This document shows positions 41,446-51,800 of a DNA stretch of 64,000 nucleotides, piece after piece. Each line of letters begins with the position of its first letter. Positions within the stretch are counted from its first letter, which is position 1. The DNA lies in assembly GCF_041262165.1 (NCBI RefSeq), contig NZ_JBGCBY010000029.1, positions 55,945 through 119,944 of the forward strand. The letters are read 5' to 3'. Source of the DNA: Streptacidiphilus sp041262165. GTDB taxonomy: Bacteria; Actinomycetota; Actinomycetes; Streptomycetales; Streptomycetaceae. The position numbers were made by a program, and so were the translations under genes. The notes under the pieces are model-generated. The model worked only from the letters and a program-made list of their open reading frames with translations. It did no database searches and was not told the DNA's origin.

Positions 41446-43014
41446 ATGCGACTGCGACGCGCACTTCTCGCGCTGCTGACCGCAGTGGGTCTGGTCTGCG
41501 CGGGCGCCTCCCTCGGCGCCGGCCAGGCCGCCGCGGCGGCCGCCTTCCCCAACACTGTGGTGCCCGCTCCGGTCAGCGAGACGGCGAACGGCAGCACCTT
41601 CGCGCTGACCTCCACGGCGACCCTCAGCTCCGACGACGCCAATGTCGGCGGCTACCTGGCGGGCGTCCTGCGCGCCTCGACGGGATTCCCGCTGCCGCTC
41701 ACGGTGGGCTCGTCCCGGCCCGGCAGCATCGCACTGGAGCTCTCCGGCGCCCCGAGCACGGTCGGAACCGAGGGCTACCAGCTGACCGCGACCGCGACCG
41801 GCGTGGTGGTCCAGGCCAACCAACCGGCCGGCCTGTTCCACGGAGTGCAGACACTGCTCCAGCTGCTGCCTCCGGCGGTGATGGGCTCCACCGTCAACCC
41901 GGGCCCGTGGACCGTGCCCGGCGGAACGGTCGTCGACTACCCGCGCTTTGAGCACCGCGGCGCGATGCTCGACGTGGCCCGGCACTTCTTCACCGTGGCG
42001 CAGGTGGAGCGCTACATCGACGAGTTGGCCCTCTACAAGATCGACTACCTGCATCTGCACCTGTCCGACGACCAGGGCTGGCGGATCGCCGTCAACAGCT
42101 GGCCGAACCTGGCCGTCCACGGCGGCAGCACCGAGGTCGGCGGCGGCCCCGGCGGCTACTACACCCAGGCCGACTACTCGGCGATCGTCGCCTACGCGGC
42201 GTCCCGCTACCTGACGGTCGTCCCGGAGATCGACATGCCGGGGCACACCAACGCGGCGCTGGCCTCGTACGCGCAGCTCAACTGCAACGGGGTCGCACCG
42301 CCGCTCTACACCGGCACCAACGTCGGCTTCAGCTCGCTGTGCGTCTCGCTGCCCCTGACGTACACCTTCATCGACCAGGTCATCGGCGAACTGGCCGCGC
42401 TGACCCCCGGCCCCTACATCCACATCGGCGGTGACGAGGCCAGCTCGACCCCAGCCTCCGACTACGCCACCTTCATCAGCCACGCCCAGCAGATCGTCGC
42501 CGCCCACGGCAAGGCGGTCGTCGGCTGGCACGACATCGCCAACACCACGCTGCTGCCGTCCACCGTCGCCCAGTACTGGGGCACGACCGCGACCGACGCC
42601 GCGGTGGCGAGCGCGGCGGCCAACGGCACGAAGGTCGTCATGTCGCCGGCGAACCTGGCGTACCTCGACATGAAGTACACCCGCAAGACCAGGCTCGGGC
42701 AGAACTGGGCCGGCTACATCGACGTCAACAAGGCGTACGGCTGGAATCCCGGCTCCTACCTGAGCGGCGTCGGCGAGTCCTCGGTGCTCGGCGTCGAGGC
42801 CCCGCTGTGGACCGAGACGATCGTCACCTCGGCCGACATCGACTACATGGCCTTCCCCCGCCTGCCGGCCATCGCCGAGCTCGGCTGGTCACCATGGAGC
42901 ACGCACAGCGTCACCGGCTTCCACCAGCGACTCGGCGCGCAGGGGCCGCGCTGGAAGACCATGGGCGTCAGCTACTACCACTCGACGGAGGTGACCTGGC
43001 CGAGCGGATCCTGA
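41446..43014 (+). CDS. Secreted beta-N-acetylhexosaminidase, GH20
   Basis: 522 aa. Signal peptide MRLRRALLALLTAVGLVCAGASLGAGQAAA. GH20b domain, then the barrel from FEHRGAMLDVARHFFTVAQV. The catalytic pair is Asp-Glu in HIGGDEA (about residues 329-330), with YLHLHLSDDQGWRI and EIDMPGHTNAAL. Uses substrate-assisted catalysis to remove GlcNAc from chito-oligosaccharides. The ATG lies 2 bases after the GH2 stop; GTG 41440 overlapping that stop is an alternative start. Complements the GH2 enzyme on partly acetylated chitosan. Confidence 0.92.
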   Translation: MRLRRALLALLTAVGLVCAGASLGAGQAAAAAAFPNTVVPAPVSETANGSTFALTSTATLSSDDANVGGYLAGVLRASTGFPLPLTVGSSRPGSIALELSGAPSTVGTEGYQLTATATGVVVQANQPAGLFHGVQTLLQLLPPAVMGSTVNPGPWTVPGGTVVDYPRFEHRGAMLDVARHFFTVAQVERYIDELALYKIDYLHLHLSDDQGWRIAVNSWPNLAVHGGSTEVGGGPGGYYTQADYSAIVAYAASRYLTVVPEIDMPGHTNAALASYAQLNCNGVAPPLYTGTNVGFSSLCVSLPLTYTFIDQVIGELAALTPGPYIHIGGDEASSTPASDYATFISHAQQIVAAHGKAVVGWHDIANTTLLPSTVAQYWGTTATDAAVASAAANGTKVVMSPANLAYLDMKYTRKTRLGQNWAGYIDVNKAYGWNPGSYLSGVGESSVLGVEAPLWTETIVTSADIDYMAFPRLPAIAELGWSPWSTHSVTGFHQRLGAQGPRWKTMGVSYYHSTEVTWPSGS

Positions 43015-43027
43015 CCCGCGACGGCCG

Positions 43028-43061
43028 CATGGCCGCGACGCCCCAACGCGTCGCGGCCATG
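43028..43061. terminator. Bidirectional terminator hairpin
   Basis: 13-base stem built on ATGGCCGCGACG/CGTCGCGGCCAT with an 8-base loop, followed by a short T-run (CCCTTTTGGG), between convergent GH20 and ilvE genes. Confidence 0.75.
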
Positions 43062-43082
43062 GCCCTTTTGGGCCCACTGCGG

Positions 43083-44141
43083 TCAGCCGCAGGTGTGCAT
43101 CCAGCCGTTCGGGTCGGCCAGTTCCCCGTGGTGCAGGTCGACCAGGGCCTGCCGGAGGCTACGGGTGACCGGGCCAGGGGTGCCGTCGCCGATGGTCCAG
43201 TCGCCGTCGCGGTCGCGGACCTGGCCCACCGGGGTGACCACCGCCGCGGTGCCGCAGGCGAAGACCTCGGTGATGCTGCCGCTCAGGCACTCCGCGCGCC
43301 ACTGGTCGAGCGAGATGCGCTCCTCCTTGGCGGTATGGCCCAGTCGTTCGGCGAGGGCGAGCACGGTGCGGCGGGTGACGCCCGGCAACAGGGTGCCGGT
43401 CAGCTGCGGGGTGATCACCTCCGCGTCCTGGCCCGAGCCCCGGACCAGGAACATGTTCATGCCTCCCATCTCCTCGATGTAGCGGCGCTCGTGGGCGTCC
43501 AACCAGACGGCCTGCCGGCAGCCCGCGGCCTCGGCCGCCTGCTGGGCCAGGAAGGAAGGCGCGTAGTTGCCGGCGATCTTGACGTCGCCGGTGCCGCCGG
43601 GGAAGGCGCGGACGTAGTCGTGGCTGACCCAGACCGCGACAGATTCGATGTCCTCGCCGAAGAAGCCGCCGGCCACGAAGGCCATCAGCAGGAAGCGGTA
43701 GGTTCGCGAGGGGCGCAGCATCAACGAGGTGTCCGTCGCAAAGATGATCGGCCGGATGTAGATGCTGTGCGACGGGTCGGTGGACAGTGCCCCCTCGTCC
43801 GCGACGATCAGTTGCTCGATCGCGCCGACGAACAGATCCTCGGGGAGTTCCGGGATGGCCAGCCGGGCACAGGAGCGCCGAAAGCGGGCCGCGTGGTCGT
43901 ACGGGCGGAAGACGCCCATCGAGCCGTCGGTGCGGCGGTGGGCCTTGAGGCCCTCGAAGGCGACCTGTCCGTAGTGCAGGCCGATCATGCCGGGGTGGAT
44001 CGTGAGGTCGGCCAGCGGCATCAGCGCCAGGCTGGTCCAGCCGGTCTCCTCGGTCCACTCCGCGCTCACCATGTGAGCGGTGAAGGACTCGCCGTGGCCG
44101 GGGTTGAGCACGACCTGGCTGGGTTCCGCGAAGGTGGTCAT
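43083..44141 (-). CDS. ilvE: Branched-chain amino-acid aminotransferase
   Basis: 352-aa PLP fold-type IV enzyme converting branched 2-oxo acids and amino acids with glutamate. PLP Lys in GDVKIAGNYAPS, FEGLKAHRR, RSCARLAIPELP, EEMGGMNMFLV and TEVFACGTAAVVTPVG are family hallmarks. AGAGGAGA lies 8 bases before the ATG at 44141. It sits immediately left of the 44.2-kb repeat and downstream of the NRPS operon in the same direction. It may be the housekeeping copy or supply branched amino acids to the NRPS (inference). Confidence 0.93.
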   Translation of the reverse strand: MTTFAEPSQVVLNPGHGESFTAHMVSAEWTEETGWTSLALMPLADLTIHPGMIGLHYGQVAFEGLKAHRRTDGSMGVFRPYDHAARFRRSCARLAIPELPEDLFVGAIEQLIVADEGALSTDPSHSIYIRPIIFATDTSLMLRPSRTYRFLLMAFVAGGFFGEDIESVAVWVSHDYVRAFPGGTGDVKIAGNYAPSFLAQQAAEAAGCRQAVWLDAHERRYIEEMGGMNMFLVRGSGQDAEVITPQLTGTLLPGVTRRTVLALAERLGHTAKEERISLDQWRAECLSGSITEVFACGTAAVVTPVGQVRDRDGDWTIGDGTPGPVTRSLRQALVDLHHGELADPNGWMHTCG

Positions 44142-44245
44142 GACGGGGATCTCCTCTGGGGTGTGGGTGCGGGGCAGGACGGGCGGCAGGACGGGCCCTA
44201 AGACCGACCGGCACATGGGGGGTGGGTGAAGGAGCGGGTCGAGGG

Positions 44246-44276
44246 AGGGGGCACCCCCGGACGAAGTTTGGGGGAG
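44246..44276 (+). repeat. Hairpin repeat, copy 2 (nested)
   Basis: 31 bases beginning AGGGGGCACCCCCGGACGAAG, inserted in the left arm of the larger element. Confidence 0.7.
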
Positions 44277-44348
44277 AGTCTGGGCGGGGCGGAGGAAGGA
44301 GCCATTGCGGAGCACTGGCGACTGACGACAACCCGGCCAGGCGAGAGC

Positions 44349-44380
44349 CTCCCCCACCCTTCGGGCGGGAGGTGCCCCCT
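44349..44380 (-). repeat. Hairpin repeat, copy 3 (nested, inverted)
   Basis: 32 bases; the reverse complement begins AGGGGGCACCTCCCGCCCGA, matching copy 1 closely. It lies in the right arm opposite copy 2. Confidence 0.7.
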
Positions 44381-44414
44381 TGCCCGCGACGCCGCCCCCC
44401 ATGTGCCGGTCGGT

Positions 44415-44858
44415 TTATGCGAGCGGAGCGAAGAAGTAGGTCTCGCGGCGGGAGAACAGGCCGTGCTCGCCGACGCCGAAGTAGTCGGCGAAGCTCAGGT
44501 CGACCGGCGCGCCGCTGTGCAGCGTGCCGTGGAAATCGCCGAAGACGGCGACGTCAGGGCCGTCCGCGATCACGTGGTGCAGGGTGTGCCCGCCCTCGCG
44601 GATGGTGCGTTCCACGGTGTAGAAGTGCAGCAGGCCCTCTGGGCCGATCCGCTCCGGGTAGCCGGGACGCAGGTAGACCGCGTCCGGGGCGAAGAGGGCG
44701 GCCATGGCGAGGGCGTCCCCGGAGTCGACGCAGGCGTAGAAGCGCAGCACCTGGTCGGTCGGGGTGACGACGGGTCCGGTGACGACGGGTCCGGTGACGT
44801 TGGGTGTGGCGACGGCGGTCGTGGTGGCGGCGGGTGTGGTGGCGGTGGGTGCGGTCAT
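44415..44858 (-). CDS. SnoaL/NTF2-like protein
   Basis: 147 aa. Thr/Ala/Val-rich disordered N-terminus (about 30 residues, with a repeated TGPVV) then an NTF2-like cone domain: VLRFYACVDSGDALAMAALFAPDAVYLRP and HHVIADGPDVAVFGDFHGTLHSGAPVDLSFADYFGV. Possible cyclase, isomerase or hydrolase on the NRPS product. ATGA overlap with the NRPS stop. Its stop codon lies inside the end of the repeat element, so the insertion may have set the C-terminus. Confidence 0.75.
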   Translation of the reverse strand: MTAPTATTPAATTTAVATPNVTGPVVTGPVVTPTDQVLRFYACVDSGDALAMAALFAPDAVYLRPGYPERIGPEGLLHFYTVERTIREGGHTLHHVIADGPDVAVFGDFHGTLHSGAPVDLSFADYFGVGEHGLFSRRETYFFAPLA

Positions 44859-47800
44859 GCTTCGGCGCTCCGAAGGTGGGCGGTCAGGACGGGGGCGATC
44901 AGTGCGAGTGGCTCGGGTCCGGTGAGTGCGGCGTGGACGCAGTCCAGGTCGTGCACCTCGATCCGCCCCTCGACGTGCGGTGCCCACTGCGAGGGCGAGG
45001 GCGAGGACGGGTCGGCGGTCTTGTCGGCGGCGGCGCGGAAGTAGAGCACATCCCCCCGGTAGCTCCCGGGCCGGAATCCGGCCAGCAGACCGAGGTTGGC
45101 GGCGAAGCCCCGCGGCAGCGCCCCGATCACCTCGGCGTCCAGCCCGGCCAGCGGACCGTCCGCCGCGCGGGCCAGTTCCGCGTACCTCGCCGGGGTGAGC
45201 GTCGCGGCGGTGCGCTCGTCGACCTGGTGGCCGAGGGTACCGAGCAGTGCGGCCAGCGTGTCGCTGTCCTCGGCGGCCCACGGACGGCGCTGCTCGGGCA
45301 GCGGCGGATAGCCGTCGAGCATGGTGAGCAGCCCGACCTCCTCCCCTGCCGCCTCCAACTGCGTCGCCATCTCGTGCGCGACTCCGGCGCCGTAGGACCA
45401 GCCCAGCAGGTGGTAGGGGCCGTTCGGGCGGACCTGGCGAATCTCCTCCAGGTAGTCCTTGGCCATCGCCTGGATGTCGGCGGGCGCGGCCTGCGGGTCG
45501 GCGAGGGCACGGGACTGCAGTCCGTAGAGGGGTCGTTCGGGTTCGAGGACCCGGAGCAGGCCCGAGTAGACCCAGCTGATCCCGGCCGCCGGATGGACGC
45601 AGAACAGCGGCGCGAGCGAGCCTGCGGTGCGCAGCGGCAGCAGCACGTCCAGACCGGCTGACCCGGCGTCACCCCGGTCGAGGCGTTCGGCCAGCGCGGC
45701 CGGAGTGGGTGCCTCGAACAGGGAGTGCAGGCTGAGCCGCACGCCGAAGGCCGAACGGATGCGGCTGACCAGCCTGGTCGCCAGCAGTGAGTGCCCGCCG
45801 AGTACGAAGAAGCTGTCCTCGGCACCCACACCGTCTGGGGAACCGGGTTCACCGGCCAGGCCCAGCAGTTCGGCGAAGATCCCGCAGAGGAGCCGCTCCC
45901 GTTCGGTGCGCGGTGGCCGGGAGGGCCGTCGCTCGGCCTCGGCCGGGGCGGGCAGCCCGCGGCGGTCGAGTTTGCCGTTGGCGGTCAGCGGCAGCGCTTC
46001 GAGCCTCACCCAGGACGTGGGCACCATGTGCGTCGGCAGCCAGCGGACCGCGTGGCGGGCCAGTTCGTCCGGGTCGGGCAGGGCGCCCCCGGTCGGGACC
46101 AGGTAGCCGACCAGTTGCCCGGAGCGGATGTCGACCACCGCCTCCTCCACGCAGGGGTGGCGGGTCAGCACCGCCTCCACCTCGCCTGCTTCGATCCGCA
46201 GTCCGCGCAGCTTGAGTTGCTGGTCCGCGCGCCCGACGAAGGCGAGCGTGCCGTCCGCGGCGCGACGCACCACGTCTCCGGTGCGGTACATCCGGCTCCC
46301 TGGCGGCCCGTACGGGTCGGCGGTGAAGCGGGACGCGGTCAACCCCGGCCGGCGCAGATAGCCTCTTGCCACGCCCTGCCCGGCGAGATAGAGCTCGCCC
46401 TCGCAGCCGTCCGGCGCCGGGGCCAGCCGATCGTCGAGGACATAGCTGCGGGCGTTGTCGACCGGCAGGCCGATGGGTGGCAGCTCACCCCCGCCGGTGG
46501 GTTCCGGCACCAGGTCGAAGGCGGTGGCGGCGACGGTGAACTCGGTGGGGCCGTAGGCGTTGACGATGCGGATCGGGGTGCCCCGGGGGAGCCAGCGGTG
46601 CATCACGTCACCGCCGGTGTAGACGAAGCGAAGCGCGCCCGGCCGGGCCGCCAGCCGGTCGATCATGACCTCCAGCCGGGGTGTCGGCAGGAAGCAGACG
46701 GTGAGCCCGGTCCTCTCGATCCAGTCGGGCAGTGCCTCGGCGTCGTCCAGCATGTCCTGCTCGACCACGCAGAGGGTGCCGCCGGCCGAGAGGACCGGCC
46801 AGATCTCGATGACGGAGGCGTCGAAGCCCGGGGTGGCGACCTGGCCCCCCCGGTCGGCCGAGGTGACGCCGTAGGCCCGCTGCAGCCACGCGCACAGGTC
46901 GCTGAGCTGCCGGTGCTCCACCACCACGCCCTTGGGGCGGCCGGTCGATCCTGAGGTGTAGATCGCGTAGGCGGCGTCCGAGCCGACCAGCCCGGTCGGC
47001 GGGCGTTCGCTCGCTCCGGACGCGGGTTCCGCGGCGAGCAGGTCCAGCCGGTCGATCCTGAGCACCGGGATCGAGCCGACCGGAAGCCCCTGCCCCAGCG
47101 CGGAGGTGGTGACCACGGCCGCCGTCTCCGCGTCCCGCAGCATGAACTCCAGCCGCTCCTGCGGATACGAGGCGTCCAGCGGCAGGTACGCCGCTCCGGC
47201 CTTGAGCACGGCCAGCAGGGAGACGATCATGTCGATGCCTCGGCCCAGACAGACGCCGACCAACGCTCCCCTGCGTACCCCGGCGTCCGCCAGCAGCCCG
47301 GCCAGTCGATCGGCCCTGCCATCCAGTTCGGCGTAGGTGATACGGGTGTCCCGGTACTCGACCGCGATGCGTTCCGGTGCGGAGCGGGCATGGGCGGCGA
47401 TCCGCTCGTGCACCAGGACACCCGGCGGCACCGCCGACACCGGACCGCGGGCCACGGCCAGTGCGGCGGCGTGTTCTTCGTCGGTGAGCAGCGCCAACTC
47501 CCCGATCGGCAGCCCCGGGTCGGCCAGCGCGGCGCCGAGCAGGCGGATCAGCCGCTCGCCCAGCAGGGTGCCGGTCTCCGGTTCGAAGAGGTCCGTGGCG
47601 AGGTCGATGACCAGGCGGAGGCCGTCCGGCGAACCGGCCCGGTAGAGCTCCTCCACCGCGATGGTGAGGTCGAACTTGGCCGAGTCGGTACCGACCCCCA
47701 CCGGCTCCGCCGCGAGTCCGGACCAGGGCGAGGCGCCTGCGGCCGAGCCGTCGGCGTCGGTCTGCTGGGCCAGCAGCATGATCTGGATCAGTGGGTGGCG

Positions 47801-48826
47801 GCCCATCGCACGGGGCGGGTTGAGCTCCTCCACCAGCCGCTCGAAGGGCAGGTCCTGGTGCGCGAAGACGCTGAGGTCGGCCTCCCTGACCCGGTCCACC
47901 AGCTCCCGGAAGCTCGGGTCGCCGGACGTGTCCGTGCGCAGCACCAGCGTGTTGACGAAGAAACCGACCAGGTCCTCCAACGCCTCGTCGGTGCGTCCGG
48001 CGGTGACCGAGCCGATGGGGATGTCGTCGCCCGCGCCGAGGCGGGTCAGCAGGGCGGCCAGGGCCGCCTGCACCACCATGAACACGGTCACCTGCCGTTG
48101 CCTGGCGAAGGACAGCAGCGTCTCGTGCAGAGCCGGGTCCGCGTGCACCGCGACCGCCGCGCACCGGTGGCCGCGGACGGCCGGGCGGGGCCGGTCGGCG
48201 GGCAGCCGGATCTCCTCCGGGAGTCCGGCCAGTGCCTGCCGCCAGTAAGCCAGTTGACGGCTCAGCAGGCTCTCCGGGTCGTCCGCCGCGCCGAGCAGCT
48301 CCTGCTGCCACAGGGTGTAGTCGGAGTACTGCACGGTCAGCGGCTCCCACCCCGGCGCGGATTCCCGGCAGCGCGCCTCGTACGCGGCGGCCAGGTCCCG
48401 TACCAGCGGTCCCAGCGACCAGCCGTCGCTGGCGATGTGGTGCATCACCAGCAGTAGTACGTGCTCCTCCGGACCGAGGACGAACAGCCGGGCCCGGATC
48501 GGGAGTTCCTCGGCGAGCCGGAAGCCGGCCCGGCAGGCGTCCTCCAGCGCGGGGCGCAGTTCCGCCTCGGTGCAGGTCGTCACCTCCCAGGGCGCCGTGG
48601 CCTGTTCGACCGGAAGCACCTGCTGCCAGGGCTCGCCGTCGACCTCCTGGTAGACGGTGCGCAGCGCCTCGTGCCGGGACAGGACGTCGTCGAGGGCCGT
48701 CCGCAGCGCCGCCTGGTCGAGGGCTCCGCGGAGGCGGAGCGCATAGGGCAGGTTGTAGGTGTTGGCCCCGTCCTCCATCTGCTCGAAGAACCACAACCGG
48801 GCCTGGGCGTAGGAGAGCGGGATCAT
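44855..48826 (-). CDS. NRPS, C-A-T-TE (terminating module)
   Basis: 1323 aa. Condensation domain (active MHHIASDGWS), adenylation domain (YTSGSTGRPKG, NAYGPTEFT, YRTGD, NGKLDRR), carrier FFVLGGHSLLATRL, thioesterase (FCVHPAAGISW, Ser in GWSYGAG, His in DCVHAAL). Specificity residues read by eye D-A-I-F-Y-G-A-V-A-K, pointing to a neutral, probably bulky residue (low reliability). Adds the last residue and releases the peptide by hydrolysis or cyclisation. Overlaps the preceding NRPS by 4 bases. Confidence 0.93.
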   Translation of the reverse strand: MIPLSYAQARLWFFEQMEDGANTYNLPYALRLRGALDQAALRTALDDVLSRHEALRTVYQEVDGEPWQQVLPVEQATAPWEVTTCTEAELRPALEDACRAGFRLAEELPIRARLFVLGPEEHVLLLVMHHIASDGWSLGPLVRDLAAAYEARCRESAPGWEPLTVQYSDYTLWQQELLGAADDPESLLSRQLAYWRQALAGLPEEIRLPADRPRPAVRGHRCAAVAVHADPALHETLLSFARQRQVTVFMVVQAALAALLTRLGAGDDIPIGSVTAGRTDEALEDLVGFFVNTLVLRTDTSGDPSFRELVDRVREADLSVFAHQDLPFERLVEELNPPRAMGRHPLIQIMLLAQQTDADGSAAGASPWSGLAAEPVGVGTDSAKFDLTIAVEELYRAGSPDGLRLVIDLATDLFEPETGTLLGERLIRLLGAALADPGLPIGELALLTDEEHAAALAVARGPVSAVPPGVLVHERIAAHARSAPERIAVEYRDTRITYAELDGRADRLAGLLADAGVRRGALVGVCLGRGIDMIVSLLAVLKAGAAYLPLDASYPQERLEFMLRDAETAAVVTTSALGQGLPVGSIPVLRIDRLDLLAAEPASGASERPPTGLVGSDAAYAIYTSGSTGRPKGVVVEHRQLSDLCAWLQRAYGVTSADRGGQVATPGFDASVIEIWPVLSAGGTLCVVEQDMLDDAEALPDWIERTGLTVCFLPTPRLEVMIDRLAARPGALRFVYTGGDVMHRWLPRGTPIRIVNAYGPTEFTVAATAFDLVPEPTGGGELPPIGLPVDNARSYVLDDRLAPAPDGCEGELYLAGQGVARGYLRRPGLTASRFTADPYGPPGSRMYRTGDVVRRAADGTLAFVGRADQQLKLRGLRIEAGEVEAVLTRHPCVEEAVVDIRSGQLVGYLVPTGGALPDPDELARHAVRWLPTHMVPTSWVRLEALPLTANGKLDRRGLPAPAEAERRPSRPPRTERERLLCGIFAELLGLAGEPGSPDGVGAEDSFFVLGGHSLLATRLVSRIRSAFGVRLSLHSLFEAPTPAALAERLDRGDAGSAGLDVLLPLRTAGSLAPLFCVHPAAGISWVYSGLLRVLEPERPLYGLQSRALADPQAAPADIQAMAKDYLEEIRQVRPNGPYHLLGWSYGAGVAHEMATQLEAAGEEVGLLTMLDGYPPLPEQRRPWAAEDSDTLAALLGTLGHQVDERTAATLTPARYAELARAADGPLAGLDAEVIGALPRGFAANLGLLAGFRPGSYRGDVLYFRAAADKTADPSSPSPSQWAPHVEGRIEVHDLDCVHAALTGPEPLALIAPVLTAHLRSAEA

Positions 48827-51800
48827 GAGACGCCGCCGCCGGCACTACGGACCCGGGCACGCAGCGCGGGGCGGGCCTTGGGTGCGGTGGTGAGCTGTCC
48901 GACCAGGCCGGCCACGGTCGGGGCCTCGAACACGCACTTGATGGTGATTTCGGCGCCCAGCACCGAGCGGACCCGGCTGATCAGGCGGGTGACCAGCAAC
49001 GAGTGGCCGCCCAGGTCGAAGAAGCTGTCGTCGATGCCGACGCCGCCGGTCAGGCCCAGGATCTCGGCGAACAGGGCGCAGAGCTTCTCCTCGCGCTCGT
49101 CGCGCGGGGCCCGGCCGTGGGCGGTGACGCTGTACTGCGGGACCGGCAGCGCGCGCCGGTCCAGCTTGCCGGTGGGTGTCAGCGGGAGCGAGTCCAGCAC
49201 CACGACGGCGGAGGGGACCATGTACTCGGGCAGCCGCTCGGCCACGAACGCGCGCAGCTCGCGCGGGTCGGGGGTGGTCGCCCCGTCGGGCACGACGTAC
49301 GCCACCAGGCGCTTGTCCCCGGGGACGTCCTCACGGGCCAGCACGGTGGCCTGGCCGACCTCGGGGTGGGTGGCCAGCAGCGTCTGGATCTCCACCGGCT
49401 CCACCCGGAAGCCGCGGATCTTCACCTGGTCGTCGGCCCGGCCGAGGAACTCCAGCACGCCGTCGGTGCGCCAGCGCACCAGGTCGCCGGTGCGGTACAT
49501 GCGCTCGCCCGCGGCGCCGAAGGGGCAGGCGACGAAGCGGGAGGCAGTCATTCCCGGCTGTCCGGCGTAGCCGTGGGCCAGGCCGACCCCGGACATGTAC
49601 AGCTCTCCGGCGACGCCGGGCGCGACCAGGGACAGCGACTCGTCCAGCACGTAGAGGCGCTTGTTCCGCAACGCCCGGCCGACCGGGATGGGTCCGCCGT
49701 CTCCGTCGGCGGTGGTGATCTCGTGAGCCACCGTGAAGATCATGCTCTCGGCCGGCGAGTAACCGTTGACCAGCTTGAGCTGCGGGAAGTCGCGCAGCAG
49801 TCGCATCACATGGCCGACCGAGGCGGCCTCGCCGCCGGTCATCACCTGCTTCAGGCCGCTGAACGCTTGCGGGTACTCGTCCAGCAGGAAGTTGAGCAGG
49901 CTTGCCGAGACATGCAGGGTGTCCACCTGATGCTCCGTCACCAACCGGGCAATGACCGATGGTTCGGGACGCTGTCCGGGCTGCAGCACGCAGACGCCGC
50001 CGGACAGCAGCGGGCCGAAGAGCTCCAGCGCGAAAGCGTCCCAGGAGACCGGGGCGCACTGCAGCCAGACGTGCGGGGCCTTGAAGTCCACGAAGCCCTG
50101 GCCGACCAGAGTGCCGACCACCGCCCGGTGCGGGGAGACCACGCCCTTGGGGACGCCGGTCGAGCCGGAGGTGAACATCACGCAGGCGGCGTCGCCGGGG
50201 CGCGCGGTCCGGCCCAACGGCCCGACCGGCTGCGCGGCCACCGCCTCGGCCACGGCCGGCTCGTCGAGGACGATCTCGGTGAGGCCGGTCCCGCCGGTCC
50301 CGCCGCCGATCCGGCCTGCCAGGGACGCGCGGGTGACGGCGAAGCGGGCACCGGTATGGCCGAGCACCGCGGTGATCCGGTCGACCGGGAACTCCGGATC
50401 CAGCATCGTGTACGCGGCACCCGCCTTGAGCACGGCGAGCACAGCGACCGTGAGCTCCACGCCCCGCTCCAGGTAGACGCCGACGATCTCGCCGCGCGAG
50501 ACGCCCCGGGCCACCAGGTGCCGGGCCAGCTGGTCGGCCCTGGCGTCGAGTTCGGCGTAGGAGAGCCGCTCCGCGCCGAAGACCAGCGCGATGGCGTCCG
50601 GGTGGGCCGCGGCCTGCTCCTCGACGAGCTCGTGCACGCAGCGGTCGGCCGGGAACTCCGTCGCGGTGTCGTTCCAGTCCACCAGCAGGGCCTGCCGCTC
50701 CGCGCGGGAGAGCACCTCCAGCCGGCCCACCGGCACGTCCGGCTCGGCGAGCTGACGTCCCAGCAGCCGTTCCAGGCGGGCGGCGAGCGACTCCACCGAG
50801 GATCGGTCGAACAGGTCAGTCGCGTACTCGACCACGCTGAGGATCCCGGCCGGCTCACGGTCGGCGTCGAAGGTCTCGGTGAAGCCCAAGGTCAGATCGA
50901 ACTTGGCCGAGCCGGTGACCACCGGCTCGATCTCCACGTCGATGCCGGGGATCTGCAGCTTGGCCTCGGCGTTGTTCTGCACTACCAGCATGACCTGGAA
51001 CAGCGGGTGCCGGGCCAGCGAGCGGACCGGGTTGAGCTCCTCGACCAGCCGCTCGAACGGCACGTCGGCGTTGGCATAGGCCTCCAGGTCGGCCGCCCTG
51101 ACCCGGGCGACCAGCTCGCGGAAGGTGGGGTCGGCTGAGACATCGGTGCGCAGCACCAGGGTGTTGACGAAGAAGCCGACCAGTTCGTCCAGCGCCTCGT
51201 CGCTGCGGCCCGCGCTCGGGGTGCCGAAGGGTATGTCCGTGCCCGCGCCGAGCCGGGTCAGCAGGCCCGCGACGGCTGCCTGCAGCACCATGAACAAGGT
51301 GACGTTGTTCTCCCGGGCGAAGTCCAGCAGTCGCCGGTGCAGCGCCTTGTCGAAGGTCAGCATGCTGATCTCACCGGTGCGGCTGGCCTCGGCCGAGCGC
51401 GGCCGGTCCAGCGGCAGGCTCAGCTCCTCCGGCAGTCCGGTCAACGCCTCGCGCCAGAAGGCGAGTTGCTGGGACAGGAGGCTGTCGGGGTCGTCCGCCG
51501 AACCCAGCACCTCCTGCTGCCACAGCGTGTAGTCGACGTACTGGACCGGCAGCGGCTCCCAGACCGGCGCGGAGCCGGAGCTGCGGGCCTGGTAGGCGGC
51601 GGCCAGGTCGCGCATCACCGGTCCGAGCGACCAGCCGTCGCTGGCGATGTGGTGCATCACCAGCAGCAGTACGTGCTCCTCCGGGCCGACCGTGAACAGG
51701 TCCGCCCTGATCGGCAGTTCGGCGCCCAGGTCGAAGGCCCGACGGGCCGCCGTGTCCAGCTCCAGGGCCAACTGCTCGGGGGTGACCCGGAACTCCGGAA

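Larger units (their letters stand above)
44199..44417. mobile_element. MITE-like palindromic repeat, copy 2
   Basis: 219 bases, terminal repeats TAAGACCGACCGGCACATG and a near-complement (CATGTGCCGGTCGGT-TTA). The same core as copy 1 (GGGCGGGGCGGAGGAAGGAG onward) in the same orientation. It is longer because two hairpin units (44246-44276 and 44349-44380) are inserted symmetrically in the two arms. The right end supplies the TAA stop of the SnoaL-like gene. Confidence 0.85.
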
